From Rossellomorea sp. y25 (lineage in GTDB: Bacteria; Bacillota; Bacilli; Bacillales; Bacillaceae_B), in contig NZ_CP145886.1 of NCBI RefSeq assembly GCF_038049935.1, positions 4,517,501-4,581,500 of the forward strand: DNA of 64,000 nt. The letters are read 5' to 3'. Shown one piece after another: positions 26,129 through 33,756 of the stretch. Each line of letters opens with the position of its first letter. Positions within the stretch are counted from its first letter, which is position 1. Made by a program: the position numbers and the translations under genes. The notes under the pieces are model-generated. The model made no database searches. It saw only the letters and a program-made list of their open reading frames with translations, and had not been told where the DNA came from.

Positions 26129-26369
26129 GAATCAATCCCTCCCTTTCTTTATCGAATTGATCGGACGTTACCGTTTTACGCGTCCCTTGCTTGTGTTGAA
26201 CCAATGTCTCTACTGAGGAAATCAGCACTCGCAAATCCAGATACACGAGGTCGACACCTGCAATGGATATAATCAAATCTCCCTTTATCGCCACACCTTT
26301 ATCGAGAATGACATCCAATATATCTATAAGGGCAATATCTTTGTTCTCGATTGATTCTCTAACTGTCAT
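26094..26369 (-). CDS. gvpS: Gas vesicle protein GvpS (GvpA-family)
   Basis: 91 residues from ATG 26369; AAGGA lies 9 nt upstream and an earlier ATG is directly adjacent to it. The GvpA-like core is DILDVILDKGVAIKGDLIISIAGVDLVYLDLRVLISSVE (about 16-54), with a short C-terminal tail. In B. megaterium GvpS is one of the GvpA paralogues required for vesicle formation. The 3' end overlaps gvpK. Confidence 0.92.
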   Translation of the reverse strand: MTVRESIENKDIALIDILDVILDKGVAIKGDLIISIAGVDLVYLDLRVLISSVETLVQHKQGTRKTVTSDQFDKEREGLIHATGQRDKWAN

Positions 26370-26392
26370 ATTTCTCATTCCTTGTTTTGTGA

Positions 26393-27199
26393 TTAAGAAA
26401 AACTAGAAAAATGATAAGGTGGCCAAGGGCCTGATGCTTCAATTTTCCAACCTGCGTGTCCCAGTTCTTCTTCGTATTGCTTAATTTCCTCTACAAATTC
26501 ATCAACATTGGATACTGGAAGGAGAAACACACTGTTCCAAGCCATATGTTCTTGTCTGCCTGTGACATCCTTACTCCAATTCTTTTTGATATTTCCATGG
26601 AGGGAATGTTCCTTCAGCTTTTCATGAACCTCTTCACAGAGACGATTCTTTTCATTTTCAAGTTCCCGATCAATCAGCTGATCGATTTTTTTCTTTTCAA
26701 AGAACTGCCTGCCCTTTGGTAATTCACTGATTTCTTTTCTTTTGGCTTCGATAGACGGGTTGCTTTCGCTTACCTGCTTCTTCAGCAGCTTATCATCACA
26801 GTAGATTTTGACGTTCCACTCTTCATTACCATCCAGCTGTGCGAAGGTCGTTTCCAGCTTGTTTCGATTGCCTTCTATCGTGGCCATAAGGCTATCCTTG
26901 TTCTTGTACAATGTACAGAACTTCAAGGGAATGATGGTATACATCTTGGAAACCATCAGTACGGTTTCGTGATGATGAAACGCTTTTTCCTGAAGCCAGT
27001 CCATATCGTTATCGACTTTGTCCTTAATGGTTTCTTCTGAGTATTCATCCGGTGGCAGATCACAGACAATTGCTGTCACTTCGCCGATTTCAATCGTATA
27101 TAGTTCACCTTCTCCATCGAATCCTTTCATGGAGGGAAGAGCCTTTTCATTTGCTTCTTTTGTTGGGATTAAGCCGTATAAATAAAGTAAATCGCTCAT
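26393..27199 (-). CDS. gvpL: Gas vesicle protein GvpL (GvpL/F family)
   Basis: 268 residues of the GvpL/GvpF family: LLYLYGLIP at the N terminus, MVSKMYTIIPLKFCTLYKNKDS (about 92-113), a long central helical part with many Lys/Glu, and the conserved end EASGPWPPYHFSSF. These proteins act in nucleation and interact with GvpA. The C-terminal GPWPPY motif is the best family mark and is shared with GvpF as GPWPAYNF. Confidence 0.93.
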   Translation of the reverse strand: MSDLLYLYGLIPTKEANEKALPSMKGFDGEGELYTIEIGEVTAIVCDLPPDEYSEETIKDKVDNDMDWLQEKAFHHHETVLMVSKMYTIIPLKFCTLYKNKDSLMATIEGNRNKLETTFAQLDGNEEWNVKIYCDDKLLKKQVSESNPSIEAKRKEISELPKGRQFFEKKKIDQLIDRELENEKNRLCEEVHEKLKEHSLHGNIKKNWSKDVTGRQEHMAWNSVFLLPVSNVDEFVEEIKQYEEELGHAGWKIEASGPWPPYHFSSFS

Positions 27200-27209
27200 C
27201 TGATCACCC

Positions 27210-27464
27210 TTATTTCTTTTTCGTTAGTTCTTCCCATTGCTCCATTTCCATCTGTTTCGCAATTTCATATCGTGCTAGTAACTCATCTTCTTTTTCCTGG
27301 AATGCTTTCTCAGGGATTTCACCTAATTCATACATCATTTGAAGCTGAATCAATTTTTGTTGAATGGTAGGAAGGTCGTACAATTCTTTGTCTGCTTCTT
27401 CTTTAATCTTTTCGCCGACTTTAATGACTAAATTAATTGGTGCACTCACCAATTTATGAATCAT
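27210..27464 (-). CDS. gvpG: Gas vesicle protein GvpG
   Basis: 84 residues, small coiled protein beginning MIHKLVSAPINLVIKVGEKIKEEAD, with helical LIQLQMMYELGEIPEKAFQEKEDELLARY. This is the GvpG pattern found in bacterial clusters. Its start codon overlaps the gvpF stop by one base (TGATG), so translation is coupled. GvpG is required for vesicle formation in E. coli reconstitutions of the B. megaterium cluster. Confidence 0.92.
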   Translation of the reverse strand: MIHKLVSAPINLVIKVGEKIKEEADKELYDLPTIQQKLIQLQMMYELGEIPEKAFQEKEDELLARYEIAKQMEMEQWEELTKKK

Positions 27465-28231
27465 CAGCCTTCCTCAACCTTCAAGCGTATGTTGACAAAA
27501 TTGTAAGCCGGCCAAGGGCCGCTATAATTAAATTCGACCTTATCCTTCCATTTTTCATGGGCTTCATTGACCTTTTGATCGAACACTTCTTCCTGGTCCC
27601 GATCAATTAAGAAAGAAGCGTTGAGAAGCATTTTCTCACTTGAAGGGTCATTTGCCTTTGCTGATACGGCTGTTTCCTCAAGGGGGGCATAGACTTCCTG
27701 CTTCACCTCATTTTGAAGGGAAGTAAATAGCTTCTGAGCCATTCCTCCAAGCTGAATGCGGTCATAATACGCGGCAGATTCAGATTTCCCTTTAACGGCT
27801 GATGCCATTTTTTCTACCTGCGGGTTTTCTTTAACCATCGCTTCCAGCCATTCCTTTTTACCGATAACCTTTAACCCTAGCTCGATTTTCCCTTTAATTG
27901 CCGGGAAAAGGGTTTCGAACTGAGGATAAAGGTTTTCCAGAAGAGCCTGCACATCGTCTCTTGATTTAAAGACATTCCCGAAGCTGATCGGAATGACCGT
28001 ATCCTTTTGATCCATCACCCGTGATACGGCACCCTGGTGCATGAGAAGATTCTGCTTCTTGGGATGATAGATTTTCATCGGTACTTCTGCTGCTACCATC
28101 GCGGAGTCCTTATATCTGATCGTGAACGTCTCGCGTTCCTCGCCTTCAATTTCAATGGAGCCAAATTGATCGTCTTCTTCTGTTTGAATGGCACAAAATA
28201 TATAGATTCCCATTTCTTCCTTACTCATCAT
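27464..28231 (-). CDS. gvpF: Gas vesicle protein GvpF (GvpL/F family)
   Basis: 255 residues with the family layout: MGIYIFCAIQTEED, then DTVIPISFGNVFKSRDDV (about 75-92), a helical central domain, and GPWPAYNFVNIRLK at the C terminus. GvpF is a nucleation factor positioned near the growing vesicle tip by structural studies of homologues. The ATG (28231 or 28228) uses AAGGAGAG, which overlaps the gvpN stop. Confidence 0.93.
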   Translation of the reverse strand: MMSKEEMGIYIFCAIQTEEDDQFGSIEIEGEERETFTIRYKDSAMVAAEVPMKIYHPKKQNLLMHQGAVSRVMDQKDTVIPISFGNVFKSRDDVQALLENLYPQFETLFPAIKGKIELGLKVIGKKEWLEAMVKENPQVEKMASAVKGKSESAAYYDRIQLGGMAQKLFTSLQNEVKQEVYAPLEETAVSAKANDPSSEKMLLNASFLIDRDQEEVFDQKVNEAHEKWKDKVEFNYSGPWPAYNFVNIRLKVEEG

Positions 28232-28242
28232 GAAACTCTCCT

Positions 28243-29166
28243 TTATTCCTCAGATACCTTCATATGTTTACATGCATCTATAATTAATCGTTCTGCTTTT
28301 TTTTGTGGGTTTTCTTCGTCGATACATCGACTTAGACTATGTGCTACTATATCAATACATAGACGTTGAAAGTCTGAATCCTTACCGTCTATGGGAATGT
28401 CTGATTCAATGGCGAGCCTTGCGATCATTAAGGAAGCACGCAAGCTCGGTCCGTTCTTTCCGTTTGTACATTGATCACGTAATGTAGATACAAGGGTTGT
28501 AATCGCTCTTGCTTCACTCATAACCAAGTTTGCTTTTTCGGATACAATCTTTGCCTCTTTTTCTGCTCCCTTGTAATCTACGTTAATGGTAATTAACCGA
28601 TCCAGGAGAGCGTCCTGCGTTTGGTAAACCCCTGCATATTCTGCAGGATTACTAGTAAATATGATTGCAAATTCCGGGTGTACGCGAATAAAAGGTTCCG
28701 TTAATTTCGATCCATATAAAGGGATGATCCCCTCTTCTAAAATAGATAGGAAGATATTATTCGTTGTCGGCTGAGATCTTGTAAATTCATCGTATACAAG
28801 GGTATAGCCATTCTTTACTGCTTCCAGTAATCGCCCGTCTCTCCATGTCTCGGTGACACTTTCGTCCTTTTTATAGACTGATCGAACATATTGATCGATC
28901 ACTTTTTTACTCGTATACCCTGTGAAATCACCAATTAAATCTTTATTATTTAATTCATGGTTACCATGCATGAGCATAACCGGTCTTTTTCTCTTCTTCG
29001 CCAGAGCGATTGCAAGAGAGGTTTTCCCGGCTCCGGAAGGACCTGTAAAATGTACAGGATATCCAGCTTTAAGGTATTGCAATGAGCGCGAAAGCAATTC
29101 TTTCGTTTCATCGTCTTGTATTAATGCCCTGCTATCCTTTTTGATCCGTTTTGTTAAGACCGTCAC
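28243..29166 (-). CDS. gvpN: Gas vesicle AAA+ ATPase GvpN
   Basis: 307 residues, MoxR-like AAA+ ATPase. Walker A is GPSGAGKT (42-49), Walker B is LVYDEF (about 122-127), and sensor-1-like FTSNPAEYAGV lies at about 165-175. GvpN is thought to help vesicle growth to full width. The start is GTG 29166 after GGAGGGAAT. It lies in the middle of the operon, after gvpR. Confidence 0.94.
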   Translation of the reverse strand: MTVLTKRIKKDSRALIQDDETKELLSRSLQYLKAGYPVHFTGPSGAGKTSLAIALAKKRKRPVMLMHGNHELNNKDLIGDFTGYTSKKVIDQYVRSVYKKDESVTETWRDGRLLEAVKNGYTLVYDEFTRSQPTTNNIFLSILEEGIIPLYGSKLTEPFIRVHPEFAIIFTSNPAEYAGVYQTQDALLDRLITINVDYKGAEKEAKIVSEKANLVMSEARAITTLVSTLRDQCTNGKNGPSLRASLMIARLAIESDIPIDGKDSDFQRLCIDIVAHSLSRCIDEENPQKKAERLIIDACKHMKVSEE

Positions 29167-29194
29167 TTACAATTCCCTCCTACTCGCTCATCCA

Positions 29195-29461
29195 CTACAT
29201 TTCCTGTCCAATGGCACTTCTGTAACGGATATCCCGTCGTTTAAATGATGTGACTTCCTTTTCTTTATTGAGTTGAACATCATATGTTCCAAGCATTTCG
29301 TCTTTAGCATATTTCTTCATATATTCTTTTTCTTCAATTACCTCGACTTGAAGCTTCCAGCCTTCATCTTCTGTCAGTTCCACTGACGTAATCTTATGGA
29401 CCGGGGCTACATGTTCATTGAAGAAGTCGGTAACATTATTCATAATCTCTTTGATAACCAT
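29195..29461 (-). CDS. gvpR: Gas vesicle protein GvpR (GvpO-like)
   Basis: 88 residues. GvpO-type features are the central VELTEDEGWKLQVEVIEEKEY and the ending EVTSFKRRDIRYRSA. The B. megaterium gene at this place is named gvpR. Its role in assembly or regulation is not established. ATG 29461 has AGGAGG at good spacing; an 83-bp gap separates it from gvpB. Confidence 0.88.
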   Translation of the reverse strand: MVIKEIMNNVTDFFNEHVAPVHKITSVELTEDEGWKLQVEVIEEKEYMKKYAKDEMLGTYDVQLNKEKEVTSFKRRDIRYRSAIGQEM

Positions 29462-29544
29462 AGTCGCCTCCTACTCCTACTGTTATGAAAGCGGGAGGGT
29501 GCCAATAATGGCCCCCTTTCACTTTCTTTTCTCCACTGCCCTGT

Positions 29545-29805
29545 TTAAACACTAAACTGGGAGCTTCTTTCGTTCTGCTGAGTAGCAAGACCGTTTTCTT
29601 CGACATCATCCCGAAGCAGGCCAACAGCTTCTGCATAACGCAACCATGTATCTACGCTGGCAATGACGACCCTTGCTTCAACCGTTAAGATTTCAATCCC
29701 AACGACAGATACCCTTGCAAAGGCATCAATGACGATACCTTTGTCGAGAATCCTGTCAATTACTTCCGCTAAACTCGAACTATTATTACTCTTTTGAATA
29801 GCCAA
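29545..29805 (-). CDS. gvpB: Major gas vesicle structural protein GvpB (GvpA-family)
   Basis: 86 residues, the GvpA structural-protein signature [48 protein letters not shown]. It differs from the first copy (gvpA) mostly in the tail ([21 protein letters not shown]). The start is TTG 29805 after AAGGAG. In B. megaterium gvpB, not gvpA, was in the minimal set giving vesicles in E. coli, so this is likely the main shell protein. Confidence 0.95.
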   Translation of the reverse strand: MAIQKSNNSSSLAEVIDRILDKGIVIDAFARVSVVGIEILTVEARVVIASVDTWLRYAEAVGLLRDDVEENGLATQQNERSSQFSV

Positions 29806-29826
29806 TTGTTATTCTCCTTCCGGTGT

Positions 29827-30300
29827 TTAAGAACAGATGGTCTTAATGTCTTTCGATGATTTAATATTTTCCGAACTTTTAATTTCTGTAGAACTTTTAA
29901 TATTAAAGGAGCTCTTGATGTCACTCGCCCCCTTAATATTTGCGACACCTTTAACTTTTGTTTGTTTATCATTGGATGAAGAGATTTTCTTTTGAAATTC
30001 TTCTCCTGCTTCTTTTGCATTGCCTAATTTTTCTCGAACGGAGAGCAGGACATCCTGTACTTTTTCCTTTGCTTCTTCAGCTTTGGTATGAACATTATCA
30101 GCATTTTTCTCTTTGGCCTTCTCTAACTTCTCAGATGCTTCATTGGCTTTTGATTGAATACCGCCTTCGACACTGTTTACAAATGTTTCTTTCGCCTTCT
30201 CTTTTATCGAATCTTTCACTTTTTCTTTCACGGGCTCCGGGGCGTGATCGTATGCTTTTTTAGCCATCTTCCCAACTGCTTTTTTCACCGGCTTACTCAT
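29827..30300 (-). CDS. gvpQ: Gas vesicle protein GvpQ
   Basis: 157 residues. The N-terminal two thirds is a Lys/Glu/Ala-rich amphipathic helix (VKKAVGKMAKKAYDHAPEPV onward). The C-terminal ~35 residues are a hexapeptide repeat with Ile-Lys-Ser at its core (DIKSSF, NIKSST, EIKSSE, NIKSSK, DIKTIC). Position between gvpP and gvpB gives the name. Its function is unknown and it was dispensable in the reconstituted B. megaterium cluster. Confidence 0.8.
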   Translation of the reverse strand: MSKPVKKAVGKMAKKAYDHAPEPVKEKVKDSIKEKAKETFVNSVEGGIQSKANEASEKLEKAKEKNADNVHTKAEEAKEKVQDVLLSVREKLGNAKEAGEEFQKKISSSNDKQTKVKGVANIKGASDIKSSFNIKSSTEIKSSENIKSSKDIKTICS

Positions 30301-30324
30301 GTAATGCCCCCTTCAGGGATGCGA

Positions 30325-30816
30325 TTATTTCTTAGACTCCACTAAGCTGTTAAGCATTTCTTCAATACGTTCTAAACGCTCATTCAAATTCTTGTTTTCT
30401 TCTTTGATTTCTTCTAATTCTTCTGAATTATTAGAAGAATTTTCACCGCTATCTGCCTTGGCATCAGTGTTTTCCGATACCTCTTCTTTTTTCTTCTTAG
30501 GTGCAAGCCTGCCACCTTCCAGCTTGCTCATATATCCGGTAGCAGATTGTCTTAATGTGATAATGGCTTGCTCTGTCAGAAATTCCTGTGCTGATCTTCG
30601 CAATTCCTTACTTGCTGCTTTCATCACTTCTGATTTCCCTAAACTGTCCACTACTTTCTTTCCTGTACCTGGATTTGAAAGTAACCCGATACCAGCTCCG
30701 ACTACTCCACCGATAATCGCATAATTCATGGATTGTCTATTTTCAGCTGATTGCTCTCCGTTTTCTTCAATGTTTTTCGTTTCTTCTACTTGTTGACTGC
30801 TTTTTGTTTCTGCCAT
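30325..30816 (-). CDS. gvpP: Gas vesicle protein GvpP (YtxH-like)
   Basis: 163 residues from ATG 30816 (AGAGG six nt upstream; an earlier ATG at 30822 is too close). A glycine-rich hydrophobic YtxH-like helix (MNYAIIGGVVGAGIGLLSNPGTGKK, about 28-52) is followed by a helical region and a C-terminal coiled coil (EELEEIKEENKNLNERLERI). The same architecture as GvpT suggests a common origin. Located directly after gvpA, as in B. megaterium. Confidence 0.82.
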   Translation of the reverse strand: MAETKSSQQVEETKNIEENGEQSAENRQSMNYAIIGGVVGAGIGLLSNPGTGKKVVDSLGKSEVMKAASKELRRSAQEFLTEQAIITLRQSATGYMSKLEGGRLAPKKKKEEVSENTDAKADSGENSSNNSEELEEIKEENKNLNERLERIEEMLNSLVESKK

Positions 30817-30866
30817 ATTCATCCTCTTTTCTACAAAAATAGTAAAACTATATTTAATTTACTTGT

Positions 30867-31127
30867 TTAAATGCTAAACGCTGTTCCTCTTTCATTTTCC
30901 TGCTTGGCTAAACCTTCTTCTTGGACTTCGTCTCTTAAGAGCCCAACTGCCTCTGCATATCGTAACCATGTATCTACACTTGCAATGACGACTCGCGCTT
31001 CTATTGTAAGAATTTCTATTCCCACTAAGGAAACTCTGGCAAATGCATCAATGACTATTCCTTTATCCAGGATTCTATCAATTACTTCTGCGAGACTTGA
31101 GCTATCGTTACTTTTTTGAATACTCAT
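30867..31127 (-). CDS. gvpA: Gas vesicle structural protein GvpA
   Basis: 86 residues from ATG 31127, with GAGGAGAG upstream; an upstream in-frame ATG has no site. The GvpA core ([43 protein letters not shown]) is nearly identical to that of GvpB. It is the first gene of the operon, with a long leader. The two near-identical copies 1 kb apart could recombine. Confidence 0.95.
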   Translation of the reverse strand: MSIQKSNDSSSLAEVIDRILDKGIVIDAFARVSLVGIEILTIEARVVIASVDTWLRYAEAVGLLRDEVQEEGLAKQENERGTAFSI

Positions 31128-31195
31128 CGAATCTCTCCTCTTTATTGGTGTAGCCAATGACTGTGTGCAAATTTTATATTCGGTTTAATCGGTGT

Positions 31196-31222
31196 TTACC
31201 TCGTTTTACACCTACCCTAAAC
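31196..31222 (-). promoter_or_regulatory. Possible sigma-B-type promoter of the gvp operon
   Basis: On the minus strand GTTTAG (31222-31217) and AGGTAA (31201-31196) are separated by 15 nt, near the GTTTAA-N14-GGGWAW consensus of the general stress sigma factor. The remaining leader 31128-31195 is A/T-rich with no other clear signal. No sigma-A promoter stands out. Confidence 0.25.
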
Positions 31223-31392
31223 TAGGTCCTGGGAATCATTTGAAATAAACTGCCATTTTTTATACATGTTTGATTGCGTTTCTTTCACTCTGTAATATTT
31301 CTTTCTTACAGTTATATAGCTTGTAAGGATTTTTGTAGAAGGAATAATTCAAATAAGACAAATAGATTACAGTTTCTAAAGGAGGAATCGGT

Positions 31393-31443
31393 TTGAATTT
31401 AGAGGAGAAGTGTGATTTTCATCGGGGGAGGGGGGGTAATTGA
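31393..31443 (+). CDS. Very short reading frame with strong ribosome binding site and G tract
   Basis: AAAGGAGGAATCGG precedes TTG 31393, which reads 16 codons (MNLEEKCDFHRGRGGN) to TGA 31443, with a run GGGGGAGGGGGGG just before the stop. A TTGTAA/AATAAT pair upstream may be a promoter. It may be a leader peptide, a phase-variable or decayed gene, or chance. Confidence 0.25.
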   Translation: MNLEEKCDFHRGRGGN

Positions 31444-31463
31444 TTCTCATGATAAGCCTTTGC

Positions 31464-31511
31464 AAAAAAAGAACCAGAAGCATTATGCTTTTCAGCTTTG
31501 CTTCTGGTTCT
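31464..31511. terminator. Terminator of the parM-parR module
   Basis: GAACCAGAAGC (31471-31481) and GCTTCTGGTTC (31500-31510) are perfect complements; the A7 run at 31464 gives a T-run for the minus-strand transcript, ending the parMR unit before the gvp promoter. Confidence 0.8.
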
Positions 31512-31515
31512 TTTC

Positions 31516-32109
31516 CTATTTATTCATTTGGGATAGAAAATCACCTAAGAGATCTTCCATCGATTCTTCTTTAGGTTCTTCTTCAACGGTTTCCTGGGGC
31601 TTCATGGCACTGTCCCAGTCAAAGTTGTCCAATTCTTCGTCAGTAGAGTAAGAGCGCTCATCTACTATTTCTTCTGGAGTATCATCCATCACTTGATCAA
31701 GGGACCACTCTCTTGAAGAATCGTGACTTGCCGCAGATTCTTCCTGAAGATAGAGGGCTTCATCAATATCCAATGAATTACTGCTTAAGGAAGCTAGAAG
31801 GGAGGCAGTACGAACCGGGTTTGATAACAGCTGGTACACGATACTGCCTAACAACGCTTCTGAGTGTTCATGCTTCAACCAGTCACGCTGGGATTTATCC
31901 AATCCCTTCGGAAGGGGGATCGTAATGGCTTCTCTCTGTTTGGAAATCGTATCATTTACTCCATTTAATACAAGCTCTGCAATTTTACTGGAGAAATTTC
32001 GTTTTTCCGTTTCCTTAAGTTTTTGTAAATGCTTTAAAACATGATCAGGTGTATCAGAAGGAATTCGAAACGTAATCGGCTGTCCCCTCGACATCCCTTT
32101 TCCATTCAT
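31516..32109 (-). CDS. ParR-like DNA-binding adaptor of actin-type segregation system
   Basis: 197 residues. The N terminus ITFRIPSDTPDHVLKHLQKLKETEKRNFSSKIAELVLNGV (about 12-51) has the beta-helix-helix form of ParR-type ribbon-helix-helix proteins. The rest is increasingly acidic, ending EESMEDLLGDFLSQMNK, an amphipathic tail like the ParM-binding end of ParR. It starts 9 bp after the parM-like stop, on the same strand. In plasmid systems ParR binds parC repeats and caps ParM filaments. Assignment as ParR is by synteny and fold pattern, as ParR sequences are poorly conserved. Confidence 0.65.
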   Translation of the reverse strand: MNGKGMSRGQPITFRIPSDTPDHVLKHLQKLKETEKRNFSSKIAELVLNGVNDTISKQREAITIPLPKGLDKSQRDWLKHEHSEALLGSIVYQLLSNPVRTASLLASLSSNSLDIDEALYLQEESAASHDSSREWSLDQVMDDTPEEIVDERSYSTDEELDNFDWDSAMKPQETVEEEPKEESMEDLLGDFLSQMNK

Positions 32110-32118
32110 ACAATCACC

Positions 32119-33294
32119 CTATTTGGTTTTCGCTAATTTTTGATCTTCTTTTTGTGCTTGTTTTTGATTCTTTCTTGAGAAGTCTGCAATTAGCTTATAA
32201 TAAGCATTCGCCATCATCCAAATGCTTTCTTTCTCATCTTCAAAGAAGTCGATATTGTAACCATCAAGATTGTTATTAAGCGTTTTGATATATTCTTTAA
32301 GAACACTTGATCCTCCGCCAATGAAGTAGCAGATTTCAGTTTGAGAATTCTTTTGCCACATATTGCGCAGGTGACGATATTGCTTCTTAGCAAGTTCAAG
32401 CATAATACGGTCAACGATATCGTGTACGCTTGTACGGCTTCCTTTAACCATAATATGATTACGATCATTTTTCTTCGTGATGATTTCTACCACATCACGA
32501 CGGCTGTCCAGCTCAATTCCGTGTCTTGAGCGGATTTCTTCACGGATCCATTCAAGGGACTCAGACACACCAAGGTTGAATCCTTGAGCTTTATCGTCAT
32601 CTACTTTTCGATCTTTAATCACAGCGATATCCGTTGATAAGCCGCCGATATCTTGAATTAAGATGCGTTTATCAATGAGGTCCTTATTGATGATATTTAA
32701 ATTGTTATCCATAACAAGATTGATGAATGCGGCAAACCCTTCAGGATAAACCTTTACTTCATCAAATTTAATATTCACTTTGATGCCTTGGTAGCGAGGA
32801 GTTACCAGAAACTCAACTTGGTGTACTGAACCTAACAGTCTAGAACGGTACCCTACATCTTTTCCTTCCTTTACTTCGCGAAGTGGAAGACCTGTACCCA
32901 ATGTGTAATTTGCTTCTATAACGTTATTATTCTTCTTAAAATTAGAATCATTGCGTGCTGCATCAAGTGCAATGGAAGCAAACAGCATCACCAGTGTTTG
33001 ATCTTCTTCTGATTTACTGCTGCCCGGATCCAGTTCAGTAGAGTTATTGCTCTTCGTTGCCAGATTACCGACACGATAAATCGCATTATTATCTTTAAGA
33101 GTAGGGGAGTGGACACGGATATGTATGCCGTCAAGTGGGTCTTGTGTATCCAGCTCTTCGATTCCGATAATTGGGCGATCTTCAATATCCCTGGCAATGA
33201 CGTTCGGAATATTTACCTCAGCGTCCATCTTTCCAAAAATACCTTTAAGAGAATCATTACCAACGTCAATGGCTGCAATTCGTGAATTCGTCAT
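32119..33294 (-). CDS. ParM/StbA-family actin-like ATPase
   Basis: 391 residues from ATG 33294 (AAAGGATG upstream; an in-frame ATG at 33342 lacks one). Actin-fold motifs are in place: phosphate-1 AIDVGNDSLKG (8-18), phosphate-2 QDIGGLSTDIAV (214-225) and the adenosine motif GGGSSVLKE (326-334), with MANAYYKL near the end. Such proteins form dynamic filaments that push DNA copies apart. The ParR-like gene follows directly and a repeat array lies upstream, the layout of a type II partition operon. Confidence 0.85.
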   Translation of the reverse strand: MTNSRIAAIDVGNDSLKGIFGKMDAEVNIPNVIARDIEDRPIIGIEELDTQDPLDGIHIRVHSPTLKDNNAIYRVGNLATKSNNSTELDPGSSKSEEDQTLVMLFASIALDAARNDSNFKKNNNVIEANYTLGTGLPLREVKEGKDVGYRSRLLGSVHQVEFLVTPRYQGIKVNIKFDEVKVYPEGFAAFINLVMDNNLNIINKDLIDKRILIQDIGGLSTDIAVIKDRKVDDDKAQGFNLGVSESLEWIREEIRSRHGIELDSRRDVVEIITKKNDRNHIMVKGSRTSVHDIVDRIMLELAKKQYRHLRNMWQKNSQTEICYFIGGGSSVLKEYIKTLNNNLDGYNIDFFEDEKESIWMMANAYYKLIADFSRKNQKQAQKEDQKLAKTK

Positions 33295-33355
33295 TAAAAT
33301 CATCCTTTCATTCATGAGTAAGAATTTGTCAAAAAATTTCAACTCTTACTCTCAG

Positions 33356-33363
33356 AGTATACA
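33356..33363. repeat. TGTATACT-type element at the parM promoter
   Basis: AGTATACA is the complement of the array motif. On the minus strand it supplies TATACT as a -10 element, with TTGACC 15 bp upstream, so binding there would autoregulate parMR. The spacing is short for a strong promoter. Confidence 0.4.
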
Positions 33364-33426
33364 ATTTCACCTCTCCGGTCAATCCTACTTTTCTATCGAA
33401 TATTCGCAGCGTAATCAAGGTCAATA

Positions 33427-33564
33427 TGTATACAAATTGTATCGTTGTATACATATTTTGTACACATCCCTATATATCAATATGTGTACTTGTTTGTATA
33501 CTTGTATACATTTTTGTTTACAATTGTGTACGTATTTGTATACTTGTATACATTTTTGTTTACA
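33427..33564. repeat. parC-like array of TGTATACA elements
   Basis: Eleven octamers related to TGTATACA or TGTNTACA occur: 33427, 33446, 33459 (TGTACACA), 33483 (TGTGTACT), 33495, 33503, 33515 (TGTTTACA), 33525, 33537, 33545, 33557. A 30-nt block (from 33493) recurs exactly 42 bp later (from 33535), each with three octamers. The array sits 130-270 bp upstream of the ParM-like start, the usual centromere place in parCMR systems. The remaining gap to 33756 shows only the downstream terminator. Confidence 0.7.
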
Positions 33565-33688
33565 TCCATATTTTAGTGGAGGATTTGTAACTATCAACCC
33601 ACTACTCTAGTAATCTATTAAATTATTACAATGGTGAAAATAATAGGAATCCTAAAGGTTCAAACAAATCTTTTAAAAAAATGGCATA

Positions 33689-33725
33689 AGAAAAGAGCAG
33701 CCTCCTTAAAATGAGACTGCTCCTA
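33689..33725 (-). terminator. Terminator of the epimerase-GNAT operon
   Basis: On the minus strand GAGCAGTCTC and GAGGCTGCTC pair around an A/T-rich loop, followed by TTTTCTT. Confidence 0.75.
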
Positions 33726-33756
33726 TGAGTACATTAGTTCTACTGTTGATAAAGGT

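Noticed and set aside
29436..29636. Minus-strand 66-codon frame between gvpR and gvpB
   Set aside because: It overlaps gvpB and gvpR in another frame, has no start signal and no Gvp similarity.
33427..33564. CRISPR-like repeats
   Set aside because: Octamers are palindromic, irregularly spaced and without unique spacers; no cas genes. A centromere-like array fits better.
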